Assembly: GCA_039621445.1 (NCBI GenBank)
Contig: CP154955.1
Span: 40,060,426-40,124,425, forward strand
Reading direction: 5' to 3'
DNA: 64,000 bases
Source of the DNA: Euglena gracilis
Lineage: Eukaryota > Euglenida > Euglenophyceae > Euglenales
The notes beneath the pieces are model-generated. The model was not told where the DNA came from. It worked only from the letters and a program-made list of their open reading frames with translations, and did not search any database. Of this stretch, positions 50,701 to 62,000 are shown in pieces. The stretch's first letter is position 1, and every line of letters begins with the position of its first letter. The translations under genes and the position numbers were made by a program.

Positions 50701-51948
50701 TATAATCGTGGACTGAGGCCCGACGCCTGCCCTGCATATCGTGGATTGGAACACGAAATACAGTGCAGGCGCCGGGGGGGGGGGGCTCAACGCCTGCACT
50801 GTATTTCGTGGACTGAGTCCACGAATATCAGTGCATTGTTTTTGTGGACTGAATTTTCTGACATATTACCACTGTTGCAGTTGTATTTCACAATGAGCAG
50901 GACACAAAAAGAATGCTTCAGCCACTGGACCCGACGAAGTGGCTAGTGCAACGGCTAGTGCTCTGGATTGCAGAACAGGGGATATACATAACCGGAATGG
51001 GTTAGAGCGCAACGTGCTATTTGCAGGGCAAGCAGGCGTGGCAAACCCACGATCCAAACTTGGGCGCATGACACAGATTCACACACTTCCAATGATACTC
51101 ACACCTACACTGATCACAGACAACACGCGTTTGCTCACGACACGGGGTGGACAAGGAAACAGGACAGCCACATCGGGGGCAGTTTTTCAACACATCCACG
51201 GGCCTAGGGCGCTTTTTGCCTGGCAGTGGGTCATGGGACGACACAGCTGCTGTGGGGAAGACGGACGGCATAGCAGAAAGGTCTTGGTTTACAGGATTGT
51301 TGATCCCACACACTGATTTGGGCTGCGCCGTCAACCAACAAACTGGGATCAATCATCCAGCCGGCCCAGGCAACAAAAAAGTCATCCAGATCATCGTACA
51401 CTGCCTGTAGGCCTTGACACAGCTGATGGAAATCCATCAAATGTGCCAAGGCATAAGCTTCCTGATTCTCTGATCCAGATGGCTTTTTTGCTGTTGCTTG
51501 TTGGTGCAAAGTCCCGTGAACCGGATCAACGACTGGTGGTTTTTTCCTGTCGTCGATGATTTTCTCCAACACGGCCAAAAATTCAGATGTTTTCGGGGGA
51601 CGAGGGAGCATCCTATCCATGATGATAGCCGCGTGTTTCGCCATTAGCATAGAAAAGCAACTGGAAAAAGAAAATTGTTTCACTCCACGAAATATAGGGC
51701 AGGCGTTGCCCCCCCCCCCCCAGCACCTGCCCTGTATTTTGTGGACTCAGTCCACAAAATACAAGGCATGCGTTGGCCCCCCCCGTCGCCTTCACTGTAT
51801 TTCGTGGACCGAGTCCACGAAATACAGGGCAGGCGCCTCGTGCACTGAATTTTTTGAATTTTTTTGTAAAAAACTGCTCCTAATTCGATGCGTGAAGCCA
51901 ATCAACGATATACAGGGCAGGCGTCGGGCCTCTTAGTCCACGATTATA
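50701..51948 (-). mobile_element. Element X3 with terminal inverted repeats, inserted in Z2
   Basis: The left end (50701-50748) reads TATAATCGTGGACTGAGGCC, then CGACGCCTGCCCTGCATATC. The right end (51899-51948) is its inverted copy. Inside, near each end, lie hairpins with CACGAAATACAG-GCAGGCG arms and homopolymer C or G loops (50752-50815 and 51690-51840). It carries a two-exon gene on the minus strand, with the finger exon nearest the left end. A hairpin at 51943-52014 is attached on the right. Confidence 0.8.
51017..51650 (-). CDS. X-family gene: two-exon protein with C-terminal PHD finger
   Basis: Exon 1 runs 51650-51314 from an ATG (MLMAKHAAIIMDRMLPRPPK) and contains EFLAVLEKIIDD, VVDPVHGTL and FFVAWAGWMIDPSLL. 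A GT donor at 51313 and a CCCCACAG acceptor ending at 51250 bound a 64-bp intron. Removing it joins phase 1 to phase 1 and keeps the frame. Exon 2 (51249-51017) encodes a basic KKRPRP stretch and a PHD finger: CPRCG, TPCREQTRVVCDQC, EYHWKCVNLCHAPK, SWVCHAC. The exon 1 family is unknown to me. A pyrimidine-AG site lies 10 bases before the ATG, so a 5' exon may precede. At about 190 residues it is probably an internally deleted version of a longer protein, because X1 has recombinase-like sequence at this point. A role in transposition or chromatin targeting is inferred from context only. Confidence 0.6.
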
Positions 51949-52014
51949 GAAAAAATCGTGGGTGTACCCGTATACGGGCCGTATAACGGGTTACACCCAC
52001 GATTTTTCTATAAT
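51943..52014. repeat. Hairpin attached to X3
   Basis: ATTATAGAAAAAATCGTGGG and its complement CCCACGATTTTTCTATAAT enclose inner GTGTAACCCGTATACGG-type arms. It corresponds to the hairpin beside X2. Confidence 0.8.
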
Positions 52015-52145
52015 TATGCAAATGCGCCCATAAACACACATCAGTTGCGTGACAGCTGGCTGACGTAGACTGTGGTGTGTGATCTAATGAGGCTTATTGT
52101 GTTCTTACCGGTGGCGGTAGTATCCAAGCCAGTTCAGCCAGCACG

Positions 52146-52854
52146 TTGCAGTCACGCAATTAGCTTTGCGCGAAAGAAACGTTGAAATATTTTTCTTCAA
52201 ATGTTTCATCAAATTTCAGAAATATATTTTCCCCTCGGTGAAAGATTTGAAATATGGACCTTTTCTGTTAACCAACTTGAATAGGACAAGCATGGTGAGG
52301 TCCTGGTGGATCCTTCATGGCTGCAAAAGTTAAGGAATTATTTTTCATTTTTCGAAATATTTCCGAAATGAAATATATTTTGCCAATCTTTCGAAAGATG
52401 CCCAATGCTACATGAGGCATCAACTAAACAACTGCATTTTTTTTCTGCAAAGTGCGGTCTTAGGACTTGCAGTCTTGTGTCCTGGTGAACCCTGCCCTGG
52501 ATGATGGCGACCCATGCACGTGAGCACAGGTGATGAACAACCTCTCCAAGTCACAGCTGGTCAACTGCAGGGGGGGGGGCAACCAGTACCCTTTCCCAAC
52601 CATAATTCTAAAAAAAATTATCCAAGGACGGCCAGCCAGCATTTCCCAACCGTAATTCTGAAAAACCCAAGGGGGGCGACCTCCCCCTGGTCGCCGTACA
52701 CTGTGCCAGACGGCAACCAAGTTCATAAAATCGTTTGATGAAACCCAAGAGCTCGGCCAGTCTGCTAGTTCAACAGAACATCAAGCTGCGGGAGGGGCAT
52801 TGCAAATGGACCAACAGCCGCCAAGTACCACCACCTCCCCCCATAATTGACCAG
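52146..52854. other. Intergenic sequence
   Basis: AT-rich text with GAAATATTTC words at 52180-52400, then a pair of TTTCCCAACC-TAATTCT copies at 52596 and 52646. No gene is seen. Confidence 0.35.
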
Positions 52855-53404
52855 GTTTTGAATAGTGCTGAGCTCTTAATAAGCGTGCACCCACACCTTT
52901 ATTGACCCCCCATATGAACCAGCCCACTCCATGGAGCTCTTTTGACTCAAACGCAAGGGTTTTGTGCCCGAAACGGGAGGCTAAGGGGTCAAAAAACGCT
53001 TGTTTTTGGCTCAAAAAAACAGCTTTTCTGGGTCTGGGAGGCCAAAAAAACATGGGTTTGGGCAAAATTTTTTCGATTTTTTTCGACTTTTTTGACCCGG
53101 TTTTGACCCAAAGTCAATGAGTTGACGGCCCAAAATGGGCGCTGGCGGGTCGAAAAACGTTCATTTTCGGCGGAGAAATAATTTTCCCGGGTCCGGGAGG
53201 CCAAAAAACATTTCGTTTCGGGCAAAAAAATCTTTTTTTCGGGCCTGGCGGGGAGTTGGGAGTCAAACCTAGGTGATTCGGAAACTAGAAATCCAGTCGC
53301 TCGCAAATGAAAAAGAAATTCTGGGAACCGGGCCGGAGTCATGGTGATAATCCGTCGGTTCTCCTGGTGGCCCCGACCCGGGGGGGAGGGGGGTTATTGC
53401 CAGG
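52855..53404. repeat. Dispersed repeat family A, copy 3 (partial)
   Basis: Starts with GAATAGTGCTGAGCTCTTAA as at 28815, continues with one full and one partial 161-bp unit and the GGCGGGGAGTTGGGAGTCAA text. Confidence 0.7.
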
Positions 53405-53448
53405 GGCAAGCTTCGCTCTCACCCATAGAGGGATAAGAGCTCAGCGAC
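53405..53448 (+). repeat. AAGCTTCGC hairpin motif, copy 4
   Basis: Variant with CTCTCACCCATAGAGGGATAAG, following a family A fragment. Confidence 0.65.
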
Positions 53449-54285
53449 CCCCCCCATGTTTGAGGAAACACCCGAGGAAAAAAAATTTTCCCTCCCATAA
53501 TTTTGAATTGGCCGGCCGGAAAATTTTTTGGAAAATTTTTTTGGTTTTTTTTGCTGCCAAAAATTTGTACAAAAAGTCCAATCAACCTCGATTTACATCC
53601 AAAAACATGATGTATGCCTGATTTGCATCTTAGCTGCCCTCTGGGGGCTGTGCGACCCCAAAAGGCCACTCTGTGAGGGGGGGCATTTTGGAGGGGGACA
53701 AATTTTGGCCTTCACGCCTTTGGTGCCGAAGGAAACGACCACTTTGGGGGGGGGTAAACCAAAATTTGCCAAAAAAATGGCCACTTTGAGGGGGGGACAC
53801 TTCGAGGGGGGGTAAGGGTAGTATCCCCCCATAATTGAGAAACAGGAGGTCCCTGGTGACTTTTTCATTGGTGACATTTCATTCAGGGGGGCAGTTGGCC
53901 CAAACCGCGCAAACTGGTGGATAGGACGTCCCAAAGTTGTGGAATGAGGTAGTCTTCACCTTTTCTCAACTCCCCAGCATTTTCGAGATATTTTGAATCT
54001 TTCGATTTTTTGACTCCAAAAATGACCCCTTTTGCTGGTCCAACAAAATTTCTTTGGAAAAAAAACGGTAGACAACTTTTTTGCTCGGGCCATATCCCCG
54101 GACTGACTGGCGGGGAGTTGTGGGTAACCTAAAGGCTCCAGAGATACTAGGGATCGCCCCCTAACCTATGGGCCATTCAATTTAGGGGCCACGAAATCCA
54201 GTCACATCGATAATCCTGGGGTGGTGGGCGGGGGGGCGGGGGGGGGGGCGGGGGGGGCGGGGGCCGGACCCCCCCCGTCGCCCAG
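53449..54285. other. Intergenic sequence with AAAGTGGCC and G-run words
   Basis: GGCCACTTTG and GGGGGGACAC words at 53655-53815 resemble 42000-42190. A GGCGGGGAGTTGTGGGTAAC text at 54110 belongs to the family A non-tandem part. A long G-run lies at 54225-54265. No gene. Confidence 0.4.
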
Positions 54286-54332
54286 GTGGTAAGCTTCGCT
54301 CTTACTCCAAAGAGATAAGAGCTCAGCGACCC
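54286..54332 (+). repeat. AAGCTTCGC hairpin motif, copy 5
   Basis: GGTAAGCTTCGCTCTTACTC, then CAAAGAGATAAGAGCTCAGC, follows a long G-run. Confidence 0.7.
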
Positions 54333-54433
54333 CTCCTTCACCCCCCCAAGTCACGAAACTTAAAAAAATCTCTCTTCAAAGCTCTGATCACTCAGCCAAA
54401 ACTTGTGTTTAGTCGGCACAAGCACGGATCATA

Positions 54434-54865
54434 CTAGTGCACCACAGCATCTTGAGTGGTGGCTTCCAAAGCCGAGTCATCATATTGACATCCGGTAATG
54501 CCTTTACAGTGCATGTTGGCCCTGTCCGTTGGACACCTGACAATTTCAGCTGCAGAAGCCCTGGTGACCCCGTCATGTGCTGTACGGGTGATCTCTTTCA
54601 CCAGGCCCTGGATTGCCAAGGCAAAGGCCGGTGAGACAGCCAGTGTGGGGATAGTGCCCGGAAGAGCTGACTGAGGAAAGCTCAGATGCCCACCACCCAT
54701 ACCCTGAGTAAAGTTGTTGCATATAGGCGTACAACCCTCGGGGGGGGTTCCCCTGTTCCGCGTAAAACAGCTGAAGGCCCGAGATATGGCCCTTTTTTCG
54801 TTTCGCCATGGGGGGACTCTGCCAAAAAGGGTCATTTTTTGGGGCCAAAAAATCGAAAAATTCAA
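54434..54865 (-). CDS. Unclassified frame of unknown function
   Basis: The last 90 residues, from SFPQSALPGTIPTLAVSPAF to VTRASAAEIVRCPTDRANMH, have balanced composition and no repeat relatives in the window, which suggests a real exon or gene remnant. The first 50 residues overlap the family A-type text and are less likely coding. No domain is recognised and no start can be fixed. Confidence 0.25.
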   Translation of the reverse strand: MNFSIFWPQKMTLFGRVPPWRNEKRAISRAFSCFTRNRGTPPEGCTPICNNFTQGMGGGHLSFPQSALPGTIPTLAVSPAFALAIQGLVKEITRTAHDGVTRASAAEIVRCPTDRANMHCKGITGCQYDDSALEATTQDAVVH

Positions 54866-56150
54866 AATATCTCAAACACACTGGGGAGTTGAGAAGAAGT
54901 GAAGAGAACCTCCTTCCACAACTTTGGGACGCCCGATCGATCGGTATGCGCAGTTTGGGCCAACTCCTCGCCTAGCCCAAGATACGGCCGTTTTGTGGTT
55001 TTGGGCCAGTTTTGCCAGTTTTGGCCATTTCGGGCCCGTTCGGGGCCCGAAACCGTAAATTGGCCCTCGGGCCAGACGAGGAGTTGGGACCCAAACCAGG
55101 GGGTCAATCATTAGGTTTAGGGGGGGGGTTGACCGTTTTTTGAGGTTCCCGGGGCCTGTTTGTGCGATTTTGGGCCAGTTTTGGGTATTCGGGGACCGCT
55201 GCGGGCGATGTGAGGCCGGCTGGGCGAAGGGGGGGGTCAGGAGGCAGGTCGGGACCAAAAATTTTGAATTTTTTTTTGCTCAAAAAACACTTTTTTTTTT
55301 CATTTTAGAACATCAAAAAGTGTTTTTGAGCAAAAAATTTTTCCGACCCGGACCCTATGCCCCCCCCCTCGTGGCTAGGGCCCGCCCCCCCCCCGGCCGG
55401 TGGATTTGGCCATTTTTGGGTCAAAAATGTTTTTTGCCCAAAACTATGTTTTTTGACCTCCAGGACCCGAAAAAATTTTTTTTGGGGCGAAAAGGAGCGT
55501 TTTTGGAGCCCGGCCCGGCCGGGCGACCCAGCGGCCCGGCCCAGGCATGGTACGGGGGTTGTATATCGCTCATTTTCTGTTTAAAAACAGGTTTTCCAGG
55601 TCCGGGAGGTCAAAAAATATCGTTTTGGTCAAAAAAATTTTCGATTTTTTTGACTTTTTCGACCTGAAAATGACCCAAACTCCATAGAATTCGGACCAAA
55701 AATGGGGGGCCAGGGGCACAGGGCCGCCGGCCGGGCCGGGCCGGGCTGCCAGCCGGGCAAGGCCGGGCCGGGTGGTCTCCCAAAGAGCTCAGCTCGTCAC
55801 ACCCTGGTCGCTGAGCTCTTATCTCTTTAGAGTAAGAGCGAAGCTCACCACCGGGGCCGGAGGGCGGGCCGGACCCCCCGCCCCCCCCCCCCCCCATGAG
55901 TAGGTCCGGGCTGGTCTCCCAAAGTGCTCAGCTCTATACGTCACACCCTGGTGGTGGGTCTGGGCCAAGACCCCCCCCTTGGCGGTGGGAGTCGGGCTGA
56001 GTGAGTCCCTGACCGAAGGCAGGGTTTTCCTCTGTTTTTAGGTTCTGTGCCCCCCCCCCAGACCCCCCAGTCCTATAAAAAATCCTGGTTCCGACTTCTG
56101 GGGGGGCAAGTAACTGATTTTTGTTGAAAATGTTCTCCCCCAACGAGCAA
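54866..56150. other. Intergenic GC-rich sequence, family A relatives
   Basis: CGAGGAGTTGGGACCC text and TTTTGGCCAGTTTTGCC words are distant relatives of the family A non-tandem part. GGCCGGGCCGGG words occur at 55515-55780 and a C-run at 55870-55900. No gene is seen. Confidence 0.4.
55808..55853 (-). repeat. AAGCTTCGC hairpin motif, copy 6 (inverted)
   Basis: Reverse complement of the motif: CGCTGAGCTCTTATCTCTTT, then AGAGTAAGAGCGAAGCT, next to GGCCGGGCCGGG text. Confidence 0.7.
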
Positions 56151-56274
56151 TGATGAGCAATGCGACCCCTGCCGACTTGGCAATTGCGTCACACCATGGC
56201 TGGGACCCCTTTCCGGAGCTGACGCTGGTGGACCTGCACTGGATGCTGATGCTGCTGGGGCAGTGGAAAGGGTG

Positions 56275-56372
56275 GCATTCATTCATTCATGCATGCATGC
56301 ATTCATTCATTCATTCGTTCATTATTATTTGTTTGTTTGTTTGTTTGTTTGTCTGTTTGTTTATTTATTTAA
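56275..56372 (+). repeat. ATTC and TTTG tetranucleotide microsatellite
   Basis: ATTCATTCATTC and GCATGCATGC are followed by TTTGTTTGTTTGTTTG and TTTATTTATT. Confidence 0.9.
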
Positions 56373-56881
56373 CTAATTATTCCCCCCCATTCCCGAAAAA
56401 CACTCAGAAGGCCATTTCGGACTTTTTTTTTGTGCAAAGCATTTTTTCTTGTTCTTGTTACCCCACAAGACAAGTTGCTCTAATATGGAAAGCACATTTC
56501 ACAGCGATTGTGAAAATACCAAAGGGGACAGGACCCCCAGCCCTCCCCACTAACTGAGTGGGGGCCAGTGGTGTGCCAATTCTTGCAATATTTTTTTGCC
56601 TTTTTTGACCCCCTTCCAAAAACTGTCAGGGTGCCTCCCACAGGGTCCTTTCAACTAAAGGAAGTCCTCAGAAATAGTTGGAAGTCCCCCCAAAAACGAC
56701 CACTCACCCCCTAGTCCAACCCACCCACCAACTCCGGCCGCCACAACCCAACCATGGAGTGTGGGGCAAGTGGAGGACTGTCCTGAGCGGATGTCCAACC
56801 TGTGTGTGACCAGTTCGTGGCGTGGTGGCGGATGGCACAGGCAACAGGGTCTCTGTGTATGGCCGGGGAACGGGCTGCCAG

Positions 56882-59000
56882 CAACCATCGATGCCACCAC
56901 GCGGGCGCAGTACATCGCGTACGTGCAGGACTGGCCGCTGAACCCGCACCCGGAGATCTTTGGCCTCCGCCCGGCGGCCGGCGGGTGTGGAGCCTAGTCT
57001 GAAGTGCTTCGCAGCGGCAGTTTGGTTCCTCTTCCTTCTTCCTCCCTGGCACAAATGCTCCCCCAGTCTGAAGCCGTTTTCTTACCTTCTTTCCAAAAAC
57101 TGGTGTCTTCTGTGTTTCATTTAGTGTGTATTTGGCCTAATTATTCCAGCTAGGGAAGCAGTTCAGGCCTGAACCCAGACACACTTTCAGCAGGCAAATC
57201 CAACCCATTTTTATTATTTTCTGCAAAAGCACTGCGTAACAAACTGTGTTTAGCACGTGTATCACCCAAAAAAAATTGTGCAGCACCATGACGTTGCGAT
57301 ATGTGAATGTCTGAGGGGGACAGGAAAAGGTCCAGAACTCCATATGACTCACTGCAAAACGGATAACACAAAGGCACCCCGGCCCCCAGTTGCAGTGCTA
57401 TTTATGTGCGGCATGGAAAAAAACAACCTTGTCCCTCTCGGCCGACAGTGGGGATGCCCGCCGGTTCCCGCCTCCATGCCAATGCGGACATCACGTGTGC
57501 GCGCAATGAGACGGCCCGCGTGCTGGGCACGATCCTCAGCCTGCAGCTCGGCGGGGGCGGCGGGGGTGTGCCTGCATCCCGTCCTGTGTACACCGGGCTG
57601 CAAACATTCATTTAGTGTGTTATCACAAGAAATTATTGTGTATCACATGTGCATCCCCAAATTGTCCCCAAGAAATTGCCAAGAGCTCTATTGTACACCA
57701 AAATTTTTTCTCTGTTGTGATTCTCACGGCCAGTGTTATCTTAAACCGGTCACCTTGCTGCCGGGGGGGGGTCCAGCCAGGAGGACGTTGCTTAAGGAAG
57801 TTTCACCCACCTCCCCCCCCCCCCGGGGCAGGGTCCAGCAAGCAAGGAGACCCCTGCCCCCCATCAACGAGTGTTATTTGTTTCCTACCACCCAAAGGGC
57901 GGCTGGGTGGGTTTTTGGGGAACAAAATCGCCAAAAAATGGGTCACAAATGGGTGAAAATGGTTCGCAGAAGGGCTGGCTAGGTCAAATTTGGGTCAAAT
58001 TTAGGCCGTTTTGCGATCCCGCGGTGGTCACACCAGGTACTGAGAGGTCATTACTGACTGCCAGTGTCGTCCCTCTGCGTTGCTCCAAGCTCTCACTCCA
58101 GGAGGATTGCCGGAGAGTTTCAAGGATTGTTGCGTGGATTTTTGTTTTTCAGTTTTCTGGAGCAATGAAAAAAACTTACCGGCCACCATCAAACGAAAAT
58201 TCACCAGTCGCATTGTGGCAGCAAAAGGTTCAGACCTCATGTGGTTCTCACACCGTGCGGCACCCGCACACGATTCAGGTTCCACCAAGCAAGAGGACGC
58301 ACTGAAGGACTTCACCGCCTCCCTTCTCCCCCGGCTCCCCAAGCCGTTCGACGTCCGCGCCATCCTGACGAAGTACCCCATCCTGCACAGCCAGAGCATG
58401 AACACCGTCCTCGTCCAAGAGGCCAAGCAGACCACGCCCCCCCCCCCCTTCTGGGGTGGCACATAGGAGGCACCCTCATTTCGAACCCCACCATTCACGG
58501 ATGGGTGGCCTGTGGGGATGCCCATCCTGCCATGGCGCCTCAGATCGTCGACACGAAGCAGCCACGAGAACATGTGATGGCCTGTGTGCCTACCCCCCCC
58601 CAAGCCTCCTCTCCACCACCACCCCCACAAAACACATACGCGCATAGATGTTTACAGTCTAGTATGCACATATTTATATATGTGTGTATATATGTACAAA
58701 TGTATACATGTGTACATGTATACATGCATACATATGTATATATATATGTATATATGTATATATATGTCCCCGAACTACTGGCCCCCCCAAAAAATAGTTT
58801 ATAAAATGATAGGTTAAGGGTTAGGTTGTGTTCGGTTATTTAATATAGACCTATTAATTCCCTAATTCCCCCTATCTGTTTTTTTATTATTTCCCCCCCC
58901 TTATATTATTTACATGTATATATATATTATATATACATTTACATATATATACATATATATACATATATATATACATATACATATATATATGTATATAATG

Positions 59001-59031
<31 letters not shown>

Positions 59032-62000
59032 GTATATATGTATATATATATATATATTATCGTCCATATTCCCCCCATCCCCCCCCCCCCCCATTTTTTT
59101 TTTTTTTATTATGTGGTATCTTAGGTTTGGGCCTAACCCTACACCGAATCTTTTAACCCTATCGGCTACTATCTATCCCTAAGGGCTGCCATTCTTACAT
59201 ATTGTATGTTTATATGTATACATGCATATGTATATATGTTAGATATGCACATATGTTATATGTATATGTATATATGTATATATGTATACATGCATATGTA
59301 TATATTATATATGTATGCATGCATACATGTATATGTATATATGTATCCATGCATACATGTATATATGTATATATGCATACATATGTATATATGTATTAAT
59401 GTATCTATGTATACATGTATATATATGTATTAATGTATATATGTGCATACATATGTATATATGTATATATGTATGCACGCATACATATGTATGTATATAT
59501 GTATACATGCATACATATGTATATATGCATATATGTATATATGTGTGCATATATATACATATGTATATATGTTTATATGTCTACATACATGCATATATGC
59601 AAATATCTATATATGTATATATGTACGTATATATGAATATATGTATATATGTATATATGTATATATGTATATATGTATATATGTATATATGTATATATGT
59701 ATGCATGCATACATATGTATATATGTATATATGTATATATGTATACATGCATACACATGTATATAGGTATACATATATACATATATACATGCATAAATGT
59801 ATGCATATATATACATGCATACATACATACATACATACATATGTATAAGTATGTTCATATGCAAATGGGCAGGAAGGCTGTTGCTGCGGGCTGCGGTCTG
59901 GCGCGGAGCGGTTCAACCGGCTGCTGCTGCTCATGCACCGCTCGCTGGCGGAGCTGGCCCGGGCCCTGAAGGGGGAGGTGGTCATGGCCGCCCCGGGGCG
60001 ACCCTTGGACCCCCGTGGCACGGGGCGCCGGGCGCCGCGTGGCGGGGGGGGGGACATGGGCTGTATCACATGGGGGGGGGGGTGAGCTGCTGGGATGGCC
60101 AGCGCCGGGGCGGGGCCGTCGCAGGAGCTGGAGCTGATGGGGGGCAGCATGTATTACAACCAAGTGCCCGCCCTGTGGGGGGCCCGGCCCGCAGCCACCC
60201 TCCGGTCACCATCTCTTGTCCGGGTCCGGTCAAATTGCCGCACCGCTGGGCTATCTCCGAATCCCCAAAAGCCAGGAATCCCGAAACCTATGGGTGGTGG
60301 ATTCTACCATGTGGCACCAGCCCTTCCCGTATTTCTGCCGATTTTAAGTGCAAAGTTTTCCCTCGGCCCCAAAATAATTTTTCTTTGCGCGATGCTGTGG
60401 TAAGTGGGGTGTCCACCCCCGCCCCCCCACCCCAGCCTCCCAGGTGGAGGGTCCAAGCCCCCCATTCGACCTTCCGTACAGCCTTGCACACGCCGCCTTT
60501 CGGTGCCCCTATTTATGATACACCCCGGGCCTCGTGATCCTTTTTCCAACATGGTGGTCAATTCGGTGATGAGTCATCAGATTGTATGCGCCACACGTGG
60601 CATGGACTGTACCCGGGGAAAGGCAATCAGTCAAATATCGGCCAGCTCGGGATTTTCGGGCTTGTCGGGAGAGGGGCTGTGCCAGCGGCGTACCCATCGC
60701 TCCGGCCGCTGTCCTCCTGGATTGAGGACCTCATCCAGCGGTGTGCCTACCTCCAGAGGTCTCCAACAGTCCATTTCCAGTCATATTTTTAAGATATGGA
60801 AACAGTCATGATGTTTGCATTCAGCTTGGGAAGGTGGTTTGAGCTGGAGATGCCAGGATTTGAGAGTCAAACAGAGACGTCCGTTCGCCAGGACACCACA
60901 CATTCCCCCTGGGGCCCCTGAAGGTTCTGCCACTTAATTCGGCGCCGGCCAGCCTTGCCAAAGGTTCTCCCTGCACCCCCCCCCCCATCCCCCGACAGGT
61001 GCGACTTCATCCAGCGGTGGCACGACCGCGGCCCGCCCGCCGTGTTCTGGATCTCCGGCTTCTTCTTCCCCCAGGGCTTCCTGACGGCCAGGCTGCCTCC
61101 CCAAGACCGGTGCTTGGGGGGGGAAGGTTCTTCTTCAGAGGGCGTTGATGGATGAGGCATGCCGGAGGTTTTCATTCACGACTGTTGTGGTCTCGCTCCC
61201 TTTTCTGCGTAGTTTTCTGGGTTCCACGTGTTTTTGTTTTAAAGCCCCGTCGTCTGGAGATTGCACCGGGGGACGCAGTGCCAGACTAATCTGTTGGAGG
61301 TGGAGACCAGCCCCCCCCCCCCCAAGGTAGTATGTATGGGAAGGGAGGGGTTGGTCAATTTTGACCCCCCCAAGGGGTTGGGTTTTGGAGTGGGTAATGG
61401 TGCAGCACACGCCCCGACGCCAGAAGGTGCCAGGGGCAGAAAAATGGCCATTTTTGAGGAGAACTGACTGGGTTGGCCGGGGACATGACCCAAAATCAAT
61501 CGTACCCCGGGGGATGCCTCCTGGGGAACCCACAACACACAGCACATGACCCGTGGAGGGGGGGGCAACGGCTCTCCCCCGCCAGCTTGGCAGGCTGCCT
61601 GGGGCCGGGGGCGTTGCAGAACCACGCCCGCGCCCACAGCACCTCCATCGCCCAGCGGCGGAGCGCGGCCCGGCAGGGCGGGGGTTGCAGTTGGGGGCAG
61701 GGGGGGGGGGCGGTTGTGGGGGCATTCGTGGTGGTCAGGAGGGGCGGGGGGGGGGTAGTCGCTGGCCACTGCCGGCGACACCATCAGCTTCGGGTTCCAA
61801 ATGATGGACGGCCCCGCTGCCTCCTTTGCTGCTCCGGCGGAAGGTAGCCTTGCCCCATTCCAAACGGTTCTGACATGGGCAAATTTCAGCGCTGCGCCCA
61901 CTTCTTGGTGATCCCCGGTGTGGTTTAGGATGCAAGGGTGTCTTGTGGGGGAAGCTTGACGATGGACTTTATGCTTTCCTTTCTGCATTTTTCATTGTTC

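Larger units (their letters stand above)
49610..52145. mobile_element. Element Z2, a diverged copy of Z1 split by X3
   Basis: Bases 49610-49830 match 46790-47000, 49870-50290 match 48110-48560, 50290-50700 match 48560-48980, and 52015-52145 match 48995-49130. Between the last two lies X3 with its hairpin. Z2 lacks the 47.0-48.0 kb block of Z1, and its outer ends were not found. Confidence 0.7.

Noticed and set aside
58914-59864. Several long frames of Met, Tyr, Ile, Cys, Thr
   Set aside because: They are translations of the ATGT/ATAC microsatellite on both strands.
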